Origin: Linum tenue
Taxonomy: Eukaryota; Streptophyta; Magnoliopsida; Malpighiales; Linaceae
Length of the DNA stretch: 64,000 bases
NCBI GenBank assembly: GCA_946122785.1
Contig: CAMGYJ010000007.1
Span: 6,588,909-6,652,908, forward strand
Reading direction: 5' to 3'
Shown piece after piece: positions 48,276 through 58,100 of the stretch. Made by a program: the position numbers and the translations under genes. The notes below the pieces were generated by a model. That model saw only the letters and a program-made list of their open reading frames with translations. It was not told the origin of the DNA and ran no database searches. Within the stretch, counting starts at the first letter, position 1; each line of letters opens with the position of its first letter.

Positions 48276-49824
48276 TTAGAGGGAGGAGGGAGAAGGCCTG
48301 AAACAAAGGGATCCAATGAACGGAAATTGGTGGGGAGATTTAAAAAGGTTTTGCAAAAATTGTTTGATTATTAACTTTTACAATGCGTTTCTTTAATTAA
48401 TTGCAGGTCCTTGAAATCTCCATCGAAACAAGCATATGTTGTAGTTAACTATTTTCTCTAAGTAAACATCAACCTATATAGTAAGGTGAAGTGTGCTGTT
48501 TTTTTGTTGGATCTATCGTCATAGTTATTCGACAAGATTTACAAGTGTAGGTTTGAGTTTTCTATTTTTCATGGGAAAATCGTGGTTTAACCGTTAGTAC
48601 CGTTAAATACCGCTTATCGGTTTAGCTTCCGATACTGGTATTTTGTGGTTGAACCGCCGGTACGGTACGGTTTCATGGACCATGAAAATAACCCTAATAC
48701 TAATACGGAAATTACATAACTTATACGAGTCCGATAAGGAATATAACTATACTAAATTACATAACGGTACTCATAGTATTAGATAATACTACTCGTACTA
48801 CACATACTCTAATAACAAAAAGTATGTTACTTTCAATGAGGCCGCAAATAGGGTACTGCAGTGGAGACTGGAGATGGGGTAGGGCCGGTAGCTAAGAGGA
48901 TTAGAGCTTGTCTACGTATGGCTATGAATGACATGGTATTGGAGTGTTAGAATTTCTCCTCGCCCACGATGCCCACAACCGGTCAAAAAAGGGAAGGGCT
49001 TTCTCTCGGAAGTAGGAAAACCGTGACCGGGATAGTGAATTGCGGTGGAGCACGGTCCGCTAAAATAGACATAGGTTAGATGCTATTGATAGAACATGCC
49101 ACAAGCAGGTACACCGTTGATACCCTGTCGCCCTCATCTACACCCGAGAAAAAGACATCTTATAACAAAAGCCTTAAGGCCCTTTTTTCGGGCGTCTGAT
49201 ATGGGGATGTGGATCATACAAGCCACGTTAGCATCGTTGGTATCTCCAAAAATTGAGATAAGATGATCCTTACATAAATCCGCATCTTTGATGCTTTCAG
49301 GTGTTACTCCTCTCATGGTTTGTTTGACCGATTGTAGCTACTTAGTCACTCACTAATGAGAAAATTCTCATTGCCTTAGACTTATCTATATGATAACTAG
49401 GCTAAATTTTGACATGTTGGGCCATAACAGGTGGTATGGACGTCTAAGGAGTGGGTTTATATATGGATGCGAGTCAGGATGCCCGCCAGACAACATTGAA
49501 ATGACTTTTAACCGTTTGATGTTACTTTCACCAACGCTACAATAAGGCTACTTACCGACATGTTGGACCATAACAGACGATTTAGACGCCCATGAAGTGG
49601 GCTCGTGGAGGCCAATGAGGATGTTCGTCAGGCAACCCTTAAATGGCTCTAATCCCCATGCAAGGGGGGCAAGACCTTCATCTATCTAGAAAGTACTGTC
49701 AAATGAATCAACACTAGTATCGGGATTTGAAACCAAGAACTCTCGATTCTCCTGACAAGTCTCACCAACTAGGCTAGCTTTTGGCATATGCAGGTAATTA
49801 AGAAGCAGTTGATGGTATATGTAC
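48276..49824. other. Upstream region of the malectin gene, decayed repeats
   Basis: The first 280 bp (to about 48555) is the promoter side and is duplicated at about 49913-50215. From about 48840 to 49780 there are scattered non-coding duplicated phrases (GACATGTTGG(G/A)CCATAACAG at about 49412 and 49559). No gene is supported. Confidence 0.4.
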
Positions 49825-49912
49825 CTAGTTGAGAAGAAGCCTTGTGCAATATTAAGTGACAGAGGAAGAAAAACAAAAGGGTCCGTGATGATGAGCTAAC
49901 TGTACTCTCCAT
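49825..49912 (-). other. Duplicate first exon (signal-peptide exon) of the malectin gene
   Basis: Homologous to exon 1 (48182-48275). It still reads as an open signal peptide (MESTVSSSS..., hydrophobic core, ending KASSQL), ends CTAG before a GT donor, and is 88 nt long, leaving the same phase (one base) as the real 94-nt exon 1. The duplication also covers about 300 bp upstream. It could act as an alternative first exon driven by its own promoter, or be the remnant of a tandem gene copy; no other exons follow it. Confidence 0.65.
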
Positions 49913-50651
49913 TAAGAGGGAGGAGGAGAAGGCCAGTACAAGGGATCTAATGTTAAAAATTGGCGGAGAGGTTAAAAAGGTTTCTGAAAACAGTTAATTG
50001 TTAACTTTGGTACTTTACAATGCGTTTCTTTAATTAATTGCAGGTCCTTGAAATCTCCATCGAAACAGACATATGTGGTAGTTGCCGCCGCCACTTCATA
50101 TAACACAGGCGAAGCTTTTCACAGTAAACATCAACCTCAAGATGCGGATTTTTGTGCTTTTTATTTGTTGGATCTATCGACATTGTTCGACAAGATTTAC
50201 AGCTGCAGCTTCTGTTTTATTATCGTAATTTGACAAGAGTGAGAGAGCAATTGACCGCTAATTAAAACATGGATGCATGCAGAAAAGGGAAAATATATCT
50301 GAAAAAACTCATTTGAGGTCACCAAGTGATGAAGTACTAAATTGTAAATTGTCTACTTTAACCAACAATCATGGCCACAGATAATGGCGTTTGGTTGTGA
50401 ACTTGTGATTAACATTATCAGTAGAAAGGCAAAAGATCATAGCCATATTTTGGTAGTGAACTTGTGATTAACATACAACGTAAATATTAATTCAGGATCC
50501 ATAAAAAAATTCCCATTAGCCCGATACTTGAATCAAATGTGTGGAATTCATAATCTAGACTTGTAATCCGACGGACTATACACGATAAGTCAACCCATAG
50601 AATAATTGTAAACATTATGGACTAACGCCAAAAAGAATTGAACTAAAACTT

Positions 50652-50817
50652 GGGTAGAGGCCGCGCGAACGCACGCCTCCACTGCCACAAATTATGACGT
50701 AGGCTCTCCCACATTGGGGAGACCTTAGCCCAACACCCCTCCCGAAGTGCAATGGAGGTCACTGGCCTAGACCACAGGTCTTATTGATCGCCTTGTAGAT
50801 CCCGTCCAGGTAAGTAT
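50652..50817 (-). ncRNA. U1: U1 snRNA, copy 1
   Basis: Begins ATACTTACCTGGACGGG at 50817 and runs to the GGGTAG complement at 50652. It differs from copies 2-5 by an extra base in stem I (CTACAAGG instead of CTACAGG, near 50794) and by changes in the 3' stem (GCGTGCG for CCTGCG). USE 50882-50892 and TATA ending 50849 are intact. Possibly functional; the stem I bulge makes it less certain. Confidence 0.9.
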
Positions 50818-51712
50818 GTTGAATGGTTGCACCCAACTCTTTTTTTATACTCCTTTCTCCTTCTAGATTTCCTTTGTTTAGCGATGTGGTATTCCTATAC
50901 TCCTCTAACTTATCTCCTATCTTATGTACCACCAAACACTACATCCCCTGACCATAAGAAGATCGACTCCTCATTCTCTACCTGAAATTACCAACATTTG
51001 CCTACAATTTGAGGTAGTGGTATTGTTAGAATTTTAGGTCTCGATTCTAGTAGATACACTAATGCATAGGAAGTTAGGAATTCTTACTATCTTCAGGCCT
51101 AAATGCAGTATGAAATAAACTGTCCAATGCCCATGCATGCTTCTCTGCAAAGCATAACATTGACATATTGCTTCAACCAATTGGTTTGATTGAAAGAGGG
51201 GCATGGATTTAAACAAGGGCATTGACTGCTAATTAAAACATGCATGCAGAAAAGGAAAAATATATCTGAAAAAAGTTATTTGAGTTCACCAAGTGATGAA
51301 ATACTTAATTTTAAATTGTACACTTCAACCAACAATTCAATGGCCACAGATAATGGCGTTTGGTGAACATAAACGTTAGAGTAAATACATTTTAGAAAAC
51401 CACACCATGTTCGTACATCTTCTCACAACGTGTAGATTGTGGCTAGATCCTTTTTGTTTTCTCAAACATGAAAATATTATCAGTAGATTAATCTCGAGAT
51501 AGTTAGACAAAGCAAAAGATCATATCCATTTTTTGGTTGTGATTAACATGCAACGTAAATATTAATTCAGGATCCATAAAAAAAATCGCATTAGCCCGAT
51601 ACTTGATTCAAATGTGTGGAATCCATAATCTAGACTTGTAATCCCACGGACTATAGACGATAAGCCAACCAATAGAATAATTGCAAACTTTATGGACTAA
51701 CGCCAAAAAGAA

Positions 51713-51726
51713 TTGAACTAAAAGTT
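51713..51726 (-). terminator. U1 snRNA 3' box, copy 2
   Basis: Directly after the RNA the minus strand reads CA-ACTTTT-AGTTCAA, matching the plant snRNA 3'-end signal CA(N)3-10AGTNNAA. Repeated in copies 1, 4, 5 and 6; altered in copy 3. Confidence 0.85.
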
Positions 51727-51891
51727 GGGTAGAGGCCGCGCGAACGCAGGCCTCCGCTGCCACAAATTATGACGTAGGCTCTCCCACATTGGGGAGACCT
51801 TAGCCCAACACCCCTCCCGAAGTGCAATGGAGGTCACTGGCCTAGACCACAGGTCTTATTGATCGCCTGTAGATCCCGTCCAGGTAAGTAT
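51727..51891 (-). ncRNA. U1: U1 snRNA, copy 2
   Basis: 165 nt, the length of plant U1. On the minus strand it starts with ATACTTACCTGG, which pairs with 5' splice sites. Stem-loop I has a plant U1-70K type loop GATCAATAAG closed by ACAGG/CCTGT; stem-loop II carries the U1A-binding ATTGCAC (complement of 51822-51828). The Sm site AATTTGTGG (complement of 51760-51768) sits before the final stem-loop ending CGCGGCC(T)CTACCC. U1 snRNA is the core of the U1 snRNP, which selects 5' splice sites and protects transcripts from premature polyadenylation. The promoter (USE 51956-51966, TATA 51914-51923) and the 3' box are present, so this copy looks functional. Confidence 0.96.
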
Positions 51892-51913
51892 GTCGAAAGG
51901 TTGCACACAACTC

Positions 51914-51966
51914 TTTTTTTATACTCCTTTCTCCTTCTAGATTTCCTTTGTTTAGCGATGTGGTAT
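51914..51966 (-). promoter_or_regulatory. U1 snRNA promoter (USE and TATA), copy 2
   Basis: On the minus strand the upstream sequence element ATACCACATCG (51956-51966; plant consensus RTCCCACATCG) lies 65-75 nt before the RNA start, and TATAAAAAAA (51914-51923) at about -32 to -23. The gap between them, 32 bp, is the spacing of Pol II snRNA genes, not the shorter spacing of Pol III U6 genes. Same arrangement in copies 1, 3, 4 and 5. Confidence 0.92.
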
Positions 51967-52800
51967 TCCTATACTCCTCTAACTTATCTCCTATCTTATG
52001 TACCACCAAACACTACATCCCCTGACCATAAGAAGATCGACTCCTCATTCTCTACCTGAAATTACCAACATTTGCCGACAATTTGAGGTAGTGGTATTGT
52101 TAGAATTTTAGGTCTCGATTCTAGTAGATACACTAATGCATAGGAAGTTAGGAATTCTTACTATCTTAAGGCCTAAATGTAGTATGAATTAAACTGTCCA
52201 ATGTCCATGCATGCTTCTCTGCAAAGCATAACGTTGACATATTGCTTCAACCAATTGGTTTGATTGAAAGAGGGGCATGGATTTAAACAGGGGCATTGAC
52301 TGCTAATTAAAACATGCATGCAGAAAAGGAAAAATATATCTGAAAAAAGTTATTTGAGTTCACCAAGTGATGAAATACTAAATTTTAAAATGTACACTTC
52401 AACCAACAATTCAATGGCCACAGATAATGGCGTTTGGTGAACATAAACTTTAGAGTAAATACATTTTAGAAAACCACACCATGTTCGTACATCTTCTCAC
52501 AACGTGTAGATTGTGGCTAGATCCTTTTTGTTTTCTCAAACATGAAAATATTATCAGTAGATTAATCTCGAGATAGTTAGACAAAGCAAAAGATCATATC
52601 CATTTTTTGGTTGTGATTAACATGCAACGTAAATATTAATTCAGGATCCATAAAAAAAATCGCATTAGCCCGATACTTGATTCAAATGTGTGGAATCCAT
52701 AATCTAGACTTGTAATCCCACGGACTATAGACGATAAGCCAACCAATAGAATAATTGCAAACTTTATGGACTAACGCCAAAAAGAATTGAACAAAAAGTT

Positions 52801-52965
52801 GGGTAGAGGCCGCGCGAACGCAGGCCTCCGCTGCCACAAATTATGACGTAGGCTCTCCCACATTGGGGAGACCTTAGCCCAACACCCCTCCCGAAGTGCA
52901 ATGGAGGTCACTGGCCTAGACCACAGGTCTTATTGATCGCCTGTAGATCCCGTCCAGGTAAGTAT
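52801..52965 (-). ncRNA. U1: U1 snRNA, copy 3
   Basis: RNA body appears identical to copy 2, with USE at 53030-53040. The 3' box is altered: TGTTCAA instead of AGTTCAA on the minus strand (plus-strand T to A at 52793), which may weaken 3'-end formation. Confidence 0.95.
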
Positions 52966-53874
52966 GTCGAAAGGTTGCACACAACTCTTTTTTTATACTC
53001 CTTTCTCCTTCTAGATTTCCTTTGTTTAGCGATGTGGTATTCCTATACTCCTCTAACTTATCTCCTATCTTATGTACCACCAAACACTACATCCCCTGAC
53101 CATAAGAAGATCGACTCCTCATTCTCTACCTGAAATTACCAACATTTGCCGACAATTTGAGGTAGTGGTATTGTTAGAATTTTAGGTCTCGATTCTAGTA
53201 GATACACTAATGCATAGGAAGTTAGGAATTCTTACTATCTTAAGGCCTAAATGTAGTATGAATTAAACTGTCCAATGTCCATGCATGCTTCTCTGCAAAG
53301 CATAACGTTGACATATTGCTTCAACCAATTGGTTTGATTGAAAGAGGGGCATGGATTTAAACAGGGGCATTGACTGCTAATTAAAACATGCATGCAGAAA
53401 AGGAAAAATATATCTGAAAAAAGTTATTTGAGTTCACCAAGTGATGAAATACTAAATTTTAAAATGTACACTTCAACCAACAATTCAATGGCCACAGATA
53501 ATGGCGTTTGGTGAACATAAACTTTAGAGTAAATACATTTTAGAAAACCACACCATGTTCGTACATCTTCTCACAACGTGTAGATTGTGGCTAGATCCTT
53601 TTTGTTTTCTCAAACATGAAAATATTATCAGTAGATTAATCTCGAGATAGTTAGACAAAGCAAAAGATCATATCCATTTTTTGGTTGTGATTAACATGCA
53701 ACGTAAATATTAATTCAGGATCCATAAAAAAAATCGCATTAGCCCGATACTTGATTCAAATGTGTGGAATCCATAATCTAGACTTGTAATCCCACGGACT
53801 ATAGACGATAAGCCAACCAATAGAATAATTGCAAACTTTATGGACTAACGCCAAAAAGAATTGAACTAAAAGTT

Positions 53875-54039
53875 GGGTAGAGGCCGCGCGAACGCAGGCC
53901 TCCGCTGCCACAAATTATGACGTAGGCTCTCCCACATTGGGGAGACCTTAGCCCAACACCCCTCCCGAAGTGCAATGGAGGTCACTGGCCTAGACCACAG
54001 GTCTTATTGATCGCCTGTAGATCCCGTCCAGGTAAGTAT
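53875..54039 (-). ncRNA. U1: U1 snRNA, copy 4
   Basis: RNA body and flanks appear identical to copy 2; USE at 54104-54114 and an intact 3' box. Confidence 0.96.
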
Positions 54040-54948
54040 GTCGAAAGGTTGCACACAACTCTTTTTTTATACTCCTTTCTCCTTCTAGATTTCCTTTGTT
54101 TAGCGATGTGGTATTCCTATACTCCTCTAACTTATCTCCTATCTTATGTACCACCAAACACTACATCCCCTGACCATAAGAAGATCGACTCCTCATTCTC
54201 TACCTGAAATTACCAACATTTGCCGACAATTTGAGGTAGTGGTATTGTTAGAATTTTAGGTCTCGATTCTAGTAGATACACTAATGCATAGGAAGTTAGG
54301 AATTCTTACTATCTTAAGGCCTAAATGTAGTATGAATTAAACTGTCCAATGTCCATGCATGCTTCTCTGCAAAGCATAACGTTGACATATTGCTTCAACC
54401 AATTGGTTTGATTGAAAGAGGGGCATGGATTTAAACAGGGGCATTGACTGCTAATTAAAACATGCATGCAGAAAAGGAAAAATATATCTGAAAAAAGTTA
54501 TTTGAGTTCACCAAGTGATGAAATACTAAATTTTAAAATGTACACTTCAACCAACAATTCAATGGCCACAGATAATGGCGTTTGGTGAACATAAACTTTA
54601 GAGTAAATACATTTTAGAAAACCACACCATGTTCGTACATCTTCTCACAACGTGTAGATTGTGGCTAGATCCTTTTTGTTTTCTCAAACATGAAAATATT
54701 ATCAGTAGATTAATCTCGAGATAGTTAGACAAAGCAAAAGATCATATCCATTTTTTGGTTGTGATTAACATGCAACGTAAATATTAATTCAGGATCCATA
54801 AAAAAAATCGCATTAGCCCGATACTTGATTCAAATGTGTGGAATCCATAATCTAGACTTGTAATCCCACGGACTATAGACGATAAGCCAACCAATAGAAT
54901 AATTGCAAACTTTATGGACTAACGCCAAAAAGAATTGAACTAAAAGTT

Positions 54949-55113
54949 GGGTAGAGGCCGCGCGAACGCAGGCCTCCGCTGCCACAAATTATGACGTAGG
55001 CTCTCCCACATTGGGGAGACCTTAGCCCAACACCCCTCCCGAAGTGCAATGGAGGTCACTGGCCTAGACCACAGGTCTTATTGATCGCCTGTAGATCCCG
55101 TCCAGGTAAGTAT
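54949..55113 (-). ncRNA. U1: U1 snRNA, copy 5
   Basis: RNA body appears identical to copy 2; USE at 55178-55188 and an intact 3' box. Confidence 0.96.
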
Positions 55114-56023
55114 GTCGAAAGGTTGCACACAACTCTTTTTTTATACTCCTTTCTCCTTCTAGATTTCCTTTGTTTAGCGATGTGGTATTCCTATACTCCT
55201 CTAACTTATCTCCTATCTTATGTACCACCAAACACTACATCCCCTGACCATAAGAAGATCGACTCCTCATTCTCTACCTGAAATTACCAACATTTGCCGA
55301 CAATTTGAGGTAGTGGTATTGTTATAATTTTAGGTCTCGATTCTAGTAGATACACTAATGCATAGGAAGTTAGGAATTCTTACTATCTTAAGGCCTAAAT
55401 GTAGTATGAATTAAACTGTCCAATGTCCATGCATGCTTCTCTGCAAAGCATAACGTTGACATATTGCTTCAACCAATTGGTTTGATTGAAAGAGGGGCAT
55501 GGATTTAAACAGGGGCATTGACTGCTAATTAAAACATGCATGCAGAAAAGGAAAAATATATCTGAAAAAAGTTATTTGAGTTCACCAAGTGATGAAATAC
55601 TAAATTTTAAAATGTACACTTCAACCAACAATTCAATGGCCACAGATAATGGCGTTTGGTGAACATAAACTTTAGAGTAAATACATTTTAGAAAACCACA
55701 CCATGTTCGTACATCTTCTCACAACGTGTAGATTGTGGCTAGATCCTTTTTGTTTTCTCAAACATGAAAATATTATCAGTAGATTAATCTCGAGATAGTT
55801 AGACAAAGCAAAAGATCATATCCATTTTTTGGTTGTGATTAACATGCAACGTAAATATTAATTCAGGATCCATAAAAAAAAATCGCATTAGCCCGATACT
55901 TGATTCAAATGTGTGGAATCCATAATCTAGACTTGTAATCCCACGGACTATAGACGATAAGCCAACCATTAGAATAATTGCAAACTTTATGGACTAAAGC
56001 CAAAAAGAATTGAACTAAAACTT

Positions 56024-56630
56024 GGGTAGAGGCCGCGCGAACGCAGGCCTCCGCTGCCATAAATTATGACGTAGGCTCTTGTTGATATGACTTGAATCGG
56101 ATTATCAGCCGCTACGACTGGTAATCGGGGGTCTCGCTGACCGGTCAGCGAGTGGGGTCCAGGGGCAACGCCCCAGTGGGGGTGCGGGGGCAACGCCCCC
56201 GGCCCACGGTGTATGGGCTCAATGTTATTTGGGTTCGGGTTCTGGGCCTGGTCTGTAACCGTTTCCTTTGGCAGATTGGATTAGGTTTAGACCCACATGG
56301 AGAAGTACTATAAATACTTCTCATACTCCTCTGTAATCTGTAATATGTAATCTCCTTGATATAGTGAAATCGGCTCTCTCTCGCCCGTGGACGTAGCTAA
56401 CACACATCGTGTTAGTGAACCACGTAAATCGTGTGTCGTGTTTTCGATTCTCACTTTCGTATTCTTGCTTTGTCGATCCCGGCGATTTCCCGATCCGTAG
56501 CAGCGCGTTTATAACAGCTCTCCCACATTGGGGAGACCTTAGCCCAACACCCCTCCCGAAGTGCAATGGAGGTCATTGGTCTAGACCACAGGTCTTATTG
56601 ATCGCCTGTAGATCCCGTCCAGGTAAGTAT
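56024..56630 (-). pseudogene. U1 snRNA copy 6, split by a solo LTR
   Basis: The 5' part is 56517-56630 (starting ATACTTACCTGG) and the 3' part 56024-56079; without the insert they add to 165 nt. The insertion falls in the region between the AGCCTACG and GGTCTCCCC segments, upstream of the Sm site. The TATA is intact but the USE (56695-56705) has two changes (ATAACACATCA for ATACCACATCG), so promoter and body are both damaged. Confidence 0.93.
56080..56516 (+). mobile_element. Solo LTR inside U1 copy 6
   Basis: 437 bp from TGTTGATATG to TTATAACA, flanked by the 5-bp target duplication GCTCT (56075-56079, 56517-56521). A TATAAATA (56309-56316) on the plus strand gives its orientation. There is no internal domain, so two LTRs recombined after insertion. 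Confidence 0.93.
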
Positions 56631-56651
56631 GTCGAATGGTTGCACCCAACT

Positions 56652-56705
56652 CTTTTTTTATACTCCTTTCTCCTTCTAAATTTCCTTTGTTTAGTGATGT
56701 GTTAT
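56652..56705 (-). promoter_or_regulatory. Degenerate U1 promoter, copy 6
   Basis: TATA is kept (ending 56662), but the USE at 56695-56705 carries two substitutions in the CCACATCG core. Confidence 0.8.
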
Positions 56706-57091
56706 TCCTATACTCCTCTAACTTATCTCCTATCTTATGTACCACCAAGCACTACATCCCCTGGCCATAAGAAGATCGACTCCTCATTCTCTACCTGAAA
56801 TTACCAACATTTGGCGACAATTTTCTGAAACGTGAAAACATTATTAGTAGATTAATCTCGAGATAGTTTAGACAAAGCAAAATATCATAGTCATTTTTGG
56901 CTGTGACTAACATGCAACGTAAATATTAACTCATGATTCATTAAAAAAATCACATTAGCCGGATAGTTTATTCAAATGTGTGGAGTCCATAATCTAGATT
57001 AGCAAATCCAATGGATTGTACACGACGAGCCAGCCCATAGAATAATTGCAAAAATGATGGGTTGATCCCAGAAAGAATTGAACTTCGAATT

Positions 57092-57256
57092 GAGTAGGGG
57101 CTGCGCGAACGCATGCCACCTCTGCCATAAATTATGACGTAGGCTCTCCCACAATGGGGAGACCTTAGCTCAATGCCCTTCCTAAAGTGCAATGGAGGTC
57201 ACTAATTTAGACCACATGTTTTATTGACCGCCTGTAGATCCCGTCCAGGTAAGTAT
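57092..57256 (-). ncRNA. U1 snRNA-like copy 7, diverged
   Basis: The 5' end ATACTTACCTGGACGGG is intact, and so are a strong USE (GTACCACATCG, minus strand, 57320-57330) and TATA (57287 leftwards). The body has many substitutions: the U1-70K loop is GGTCAATAAA, stem-loop II is altered although ATTGCAC remains, and the Sm site reads AATTTATGG instead of AATTTGTGG. Probably a pseudogene with a working promoter, or a variant U1. Confidence 0.8.
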
Positions 57257-57704
57257 GCTGGACAGTTGCACCCAACTCTATTTTATACTTATTTCTCCTT
57301 CTAAACTTCCTTTGCTCATCGATGTGGTACTCCTATACTCCTCCAACTTATTTCCTATCTTATGTACGACCAAACACTACATCACCTAGCCATAAGAAGA
57401 TCGACTCCTCATTCTCCACAAGAAATCACCAACAGCCGCCAACAATTTGAGTTAGTGGTATTGTCAGAATTGTTATGTCTCAATTCTAGTAGATACATTA
57501 ATACATAGGAACACTTACCATCTGAAGACTAAAATATAGCATGAATTAAACTGTTCGATGCTCATTCATGCTTCTCTGCAAACCATAACGTTAACATATT
57601 GCTTCTATGTATTAGTTCACTCAACAGGCCAATCACAGCATAAAGAACTATTGCAGCAAGAGCATGCTGTGAATAAAACATATAAAAAATGTTAAACTTT
57701 GAAT
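57257..57704. other. Diverged array spacer
   Basis: Holds the copy 7 promoter and a degenerate version of the unit spacer (TAGTGGTATTGT(C/T)AGAATT, GATACA(C/T)TAAT, CATGCTTCTCTGCAAA). No gene. Confidence 0.6.
57278..57330 (-). promoter_or_regulatory. U1 promoter, copy 7
   Basis: TATAAAATAG ending at 57287 and USE GTACCACATCG at 57320-57330, 64-74 nt upstream of the RNA start. This is the closest match to the plant USE consensus in the array. Confidence 0.85.
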
Positions 57705-57816
57705 TGGTTAGGAGCTATGACGTAGGCTCTTCTATATTGGGAAGACCTTAACCCAGCACCCCCTCCTCAAGTGCAATGGAGGTCACTAGTCTAGACCACA
57801 GGCCTTAGTGATAGCC
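57705..57816 (-). pseudogene. U1 snRNA fragment, copy 8
   Basis: Matches the central part of U1 (complement of ATGACGTAGGCTCT, GAAGACCTTA, GTGCAATGGAGGTCACT, CTAGACCACAGG) but lacks the 5' splice-site-pairing end and the Sm/3' stem region. No promoter. The last trace of the array, about 290 bp from the CHI stop codon. Confidence 0.85.
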
Positions 57817-58100
57817 GAAACACGAGTGTTGATCACCGGAATTGTTTGGTTTTTGTCTGATTTCCTCAGCCATGGATCTCACAGACAACAGATTTTGGAT
57901 TAAAAACTCAACGAACACCACTGCCAATGTAGTGAAGAAAACAGAGTACCTTGAAACAGGCGCATGGAGTTTTGGCAGGGGAAGCTTAGATTTGATCATT
58001 ATTAATAAACAACAACATGAAAGTCTGCCCGCTAGCTAATTCACGATAACAAACCAAAAAACCCCAAAGCGTCAAACATCAAATCATCCACTCGTTCGTC

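Larger units (their letters stand above)
50253..57256 (-). repeat. Tandem array of U1 snRNA gene units, period about 1074 bp
   Basis: Equivalent points of the U1 genes lie at 50652, 51727, 52801, 53875, 54949 and 56024, i.e. steps of 1075, 1074, 1074, 1074 and 1075 bp. The central units look nearly identical throughout, spacer included; the outermost units (50253-51230 and after 56024) are more diverged. Each unit has one minus-strand U1 gene and about 0.9 kb of AT-rich spacer with no other RNA gene or real ORF. A short ORF recurring at 51859, 52933, 54007 and 55081 on the plus strand is antisense to the U1 5' end and promoter. The seventh unit is shortened. Confidence 0.95.

Noticed and set aside
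49134..49316. 60-codon minus-strand ORF.
   Set aside because: No recognisable domain or splice context; lies within decayed repeats.
51859..55281. Four identical 66-codon ORFs on the plus strand at 1074-bp steps, looking like a small protein family.
   Set aside because: They run antisense through the U1 5' end and promoter; identity comes from the tandem units, and the starts are not ATG.
50253..56080. Regular repeats suggested a CRISPR-like or satellite array.
   Set aside because: Units of about 1 kb with full U1 genes in a plant nuclear genome; no short repeats with unique spacers.
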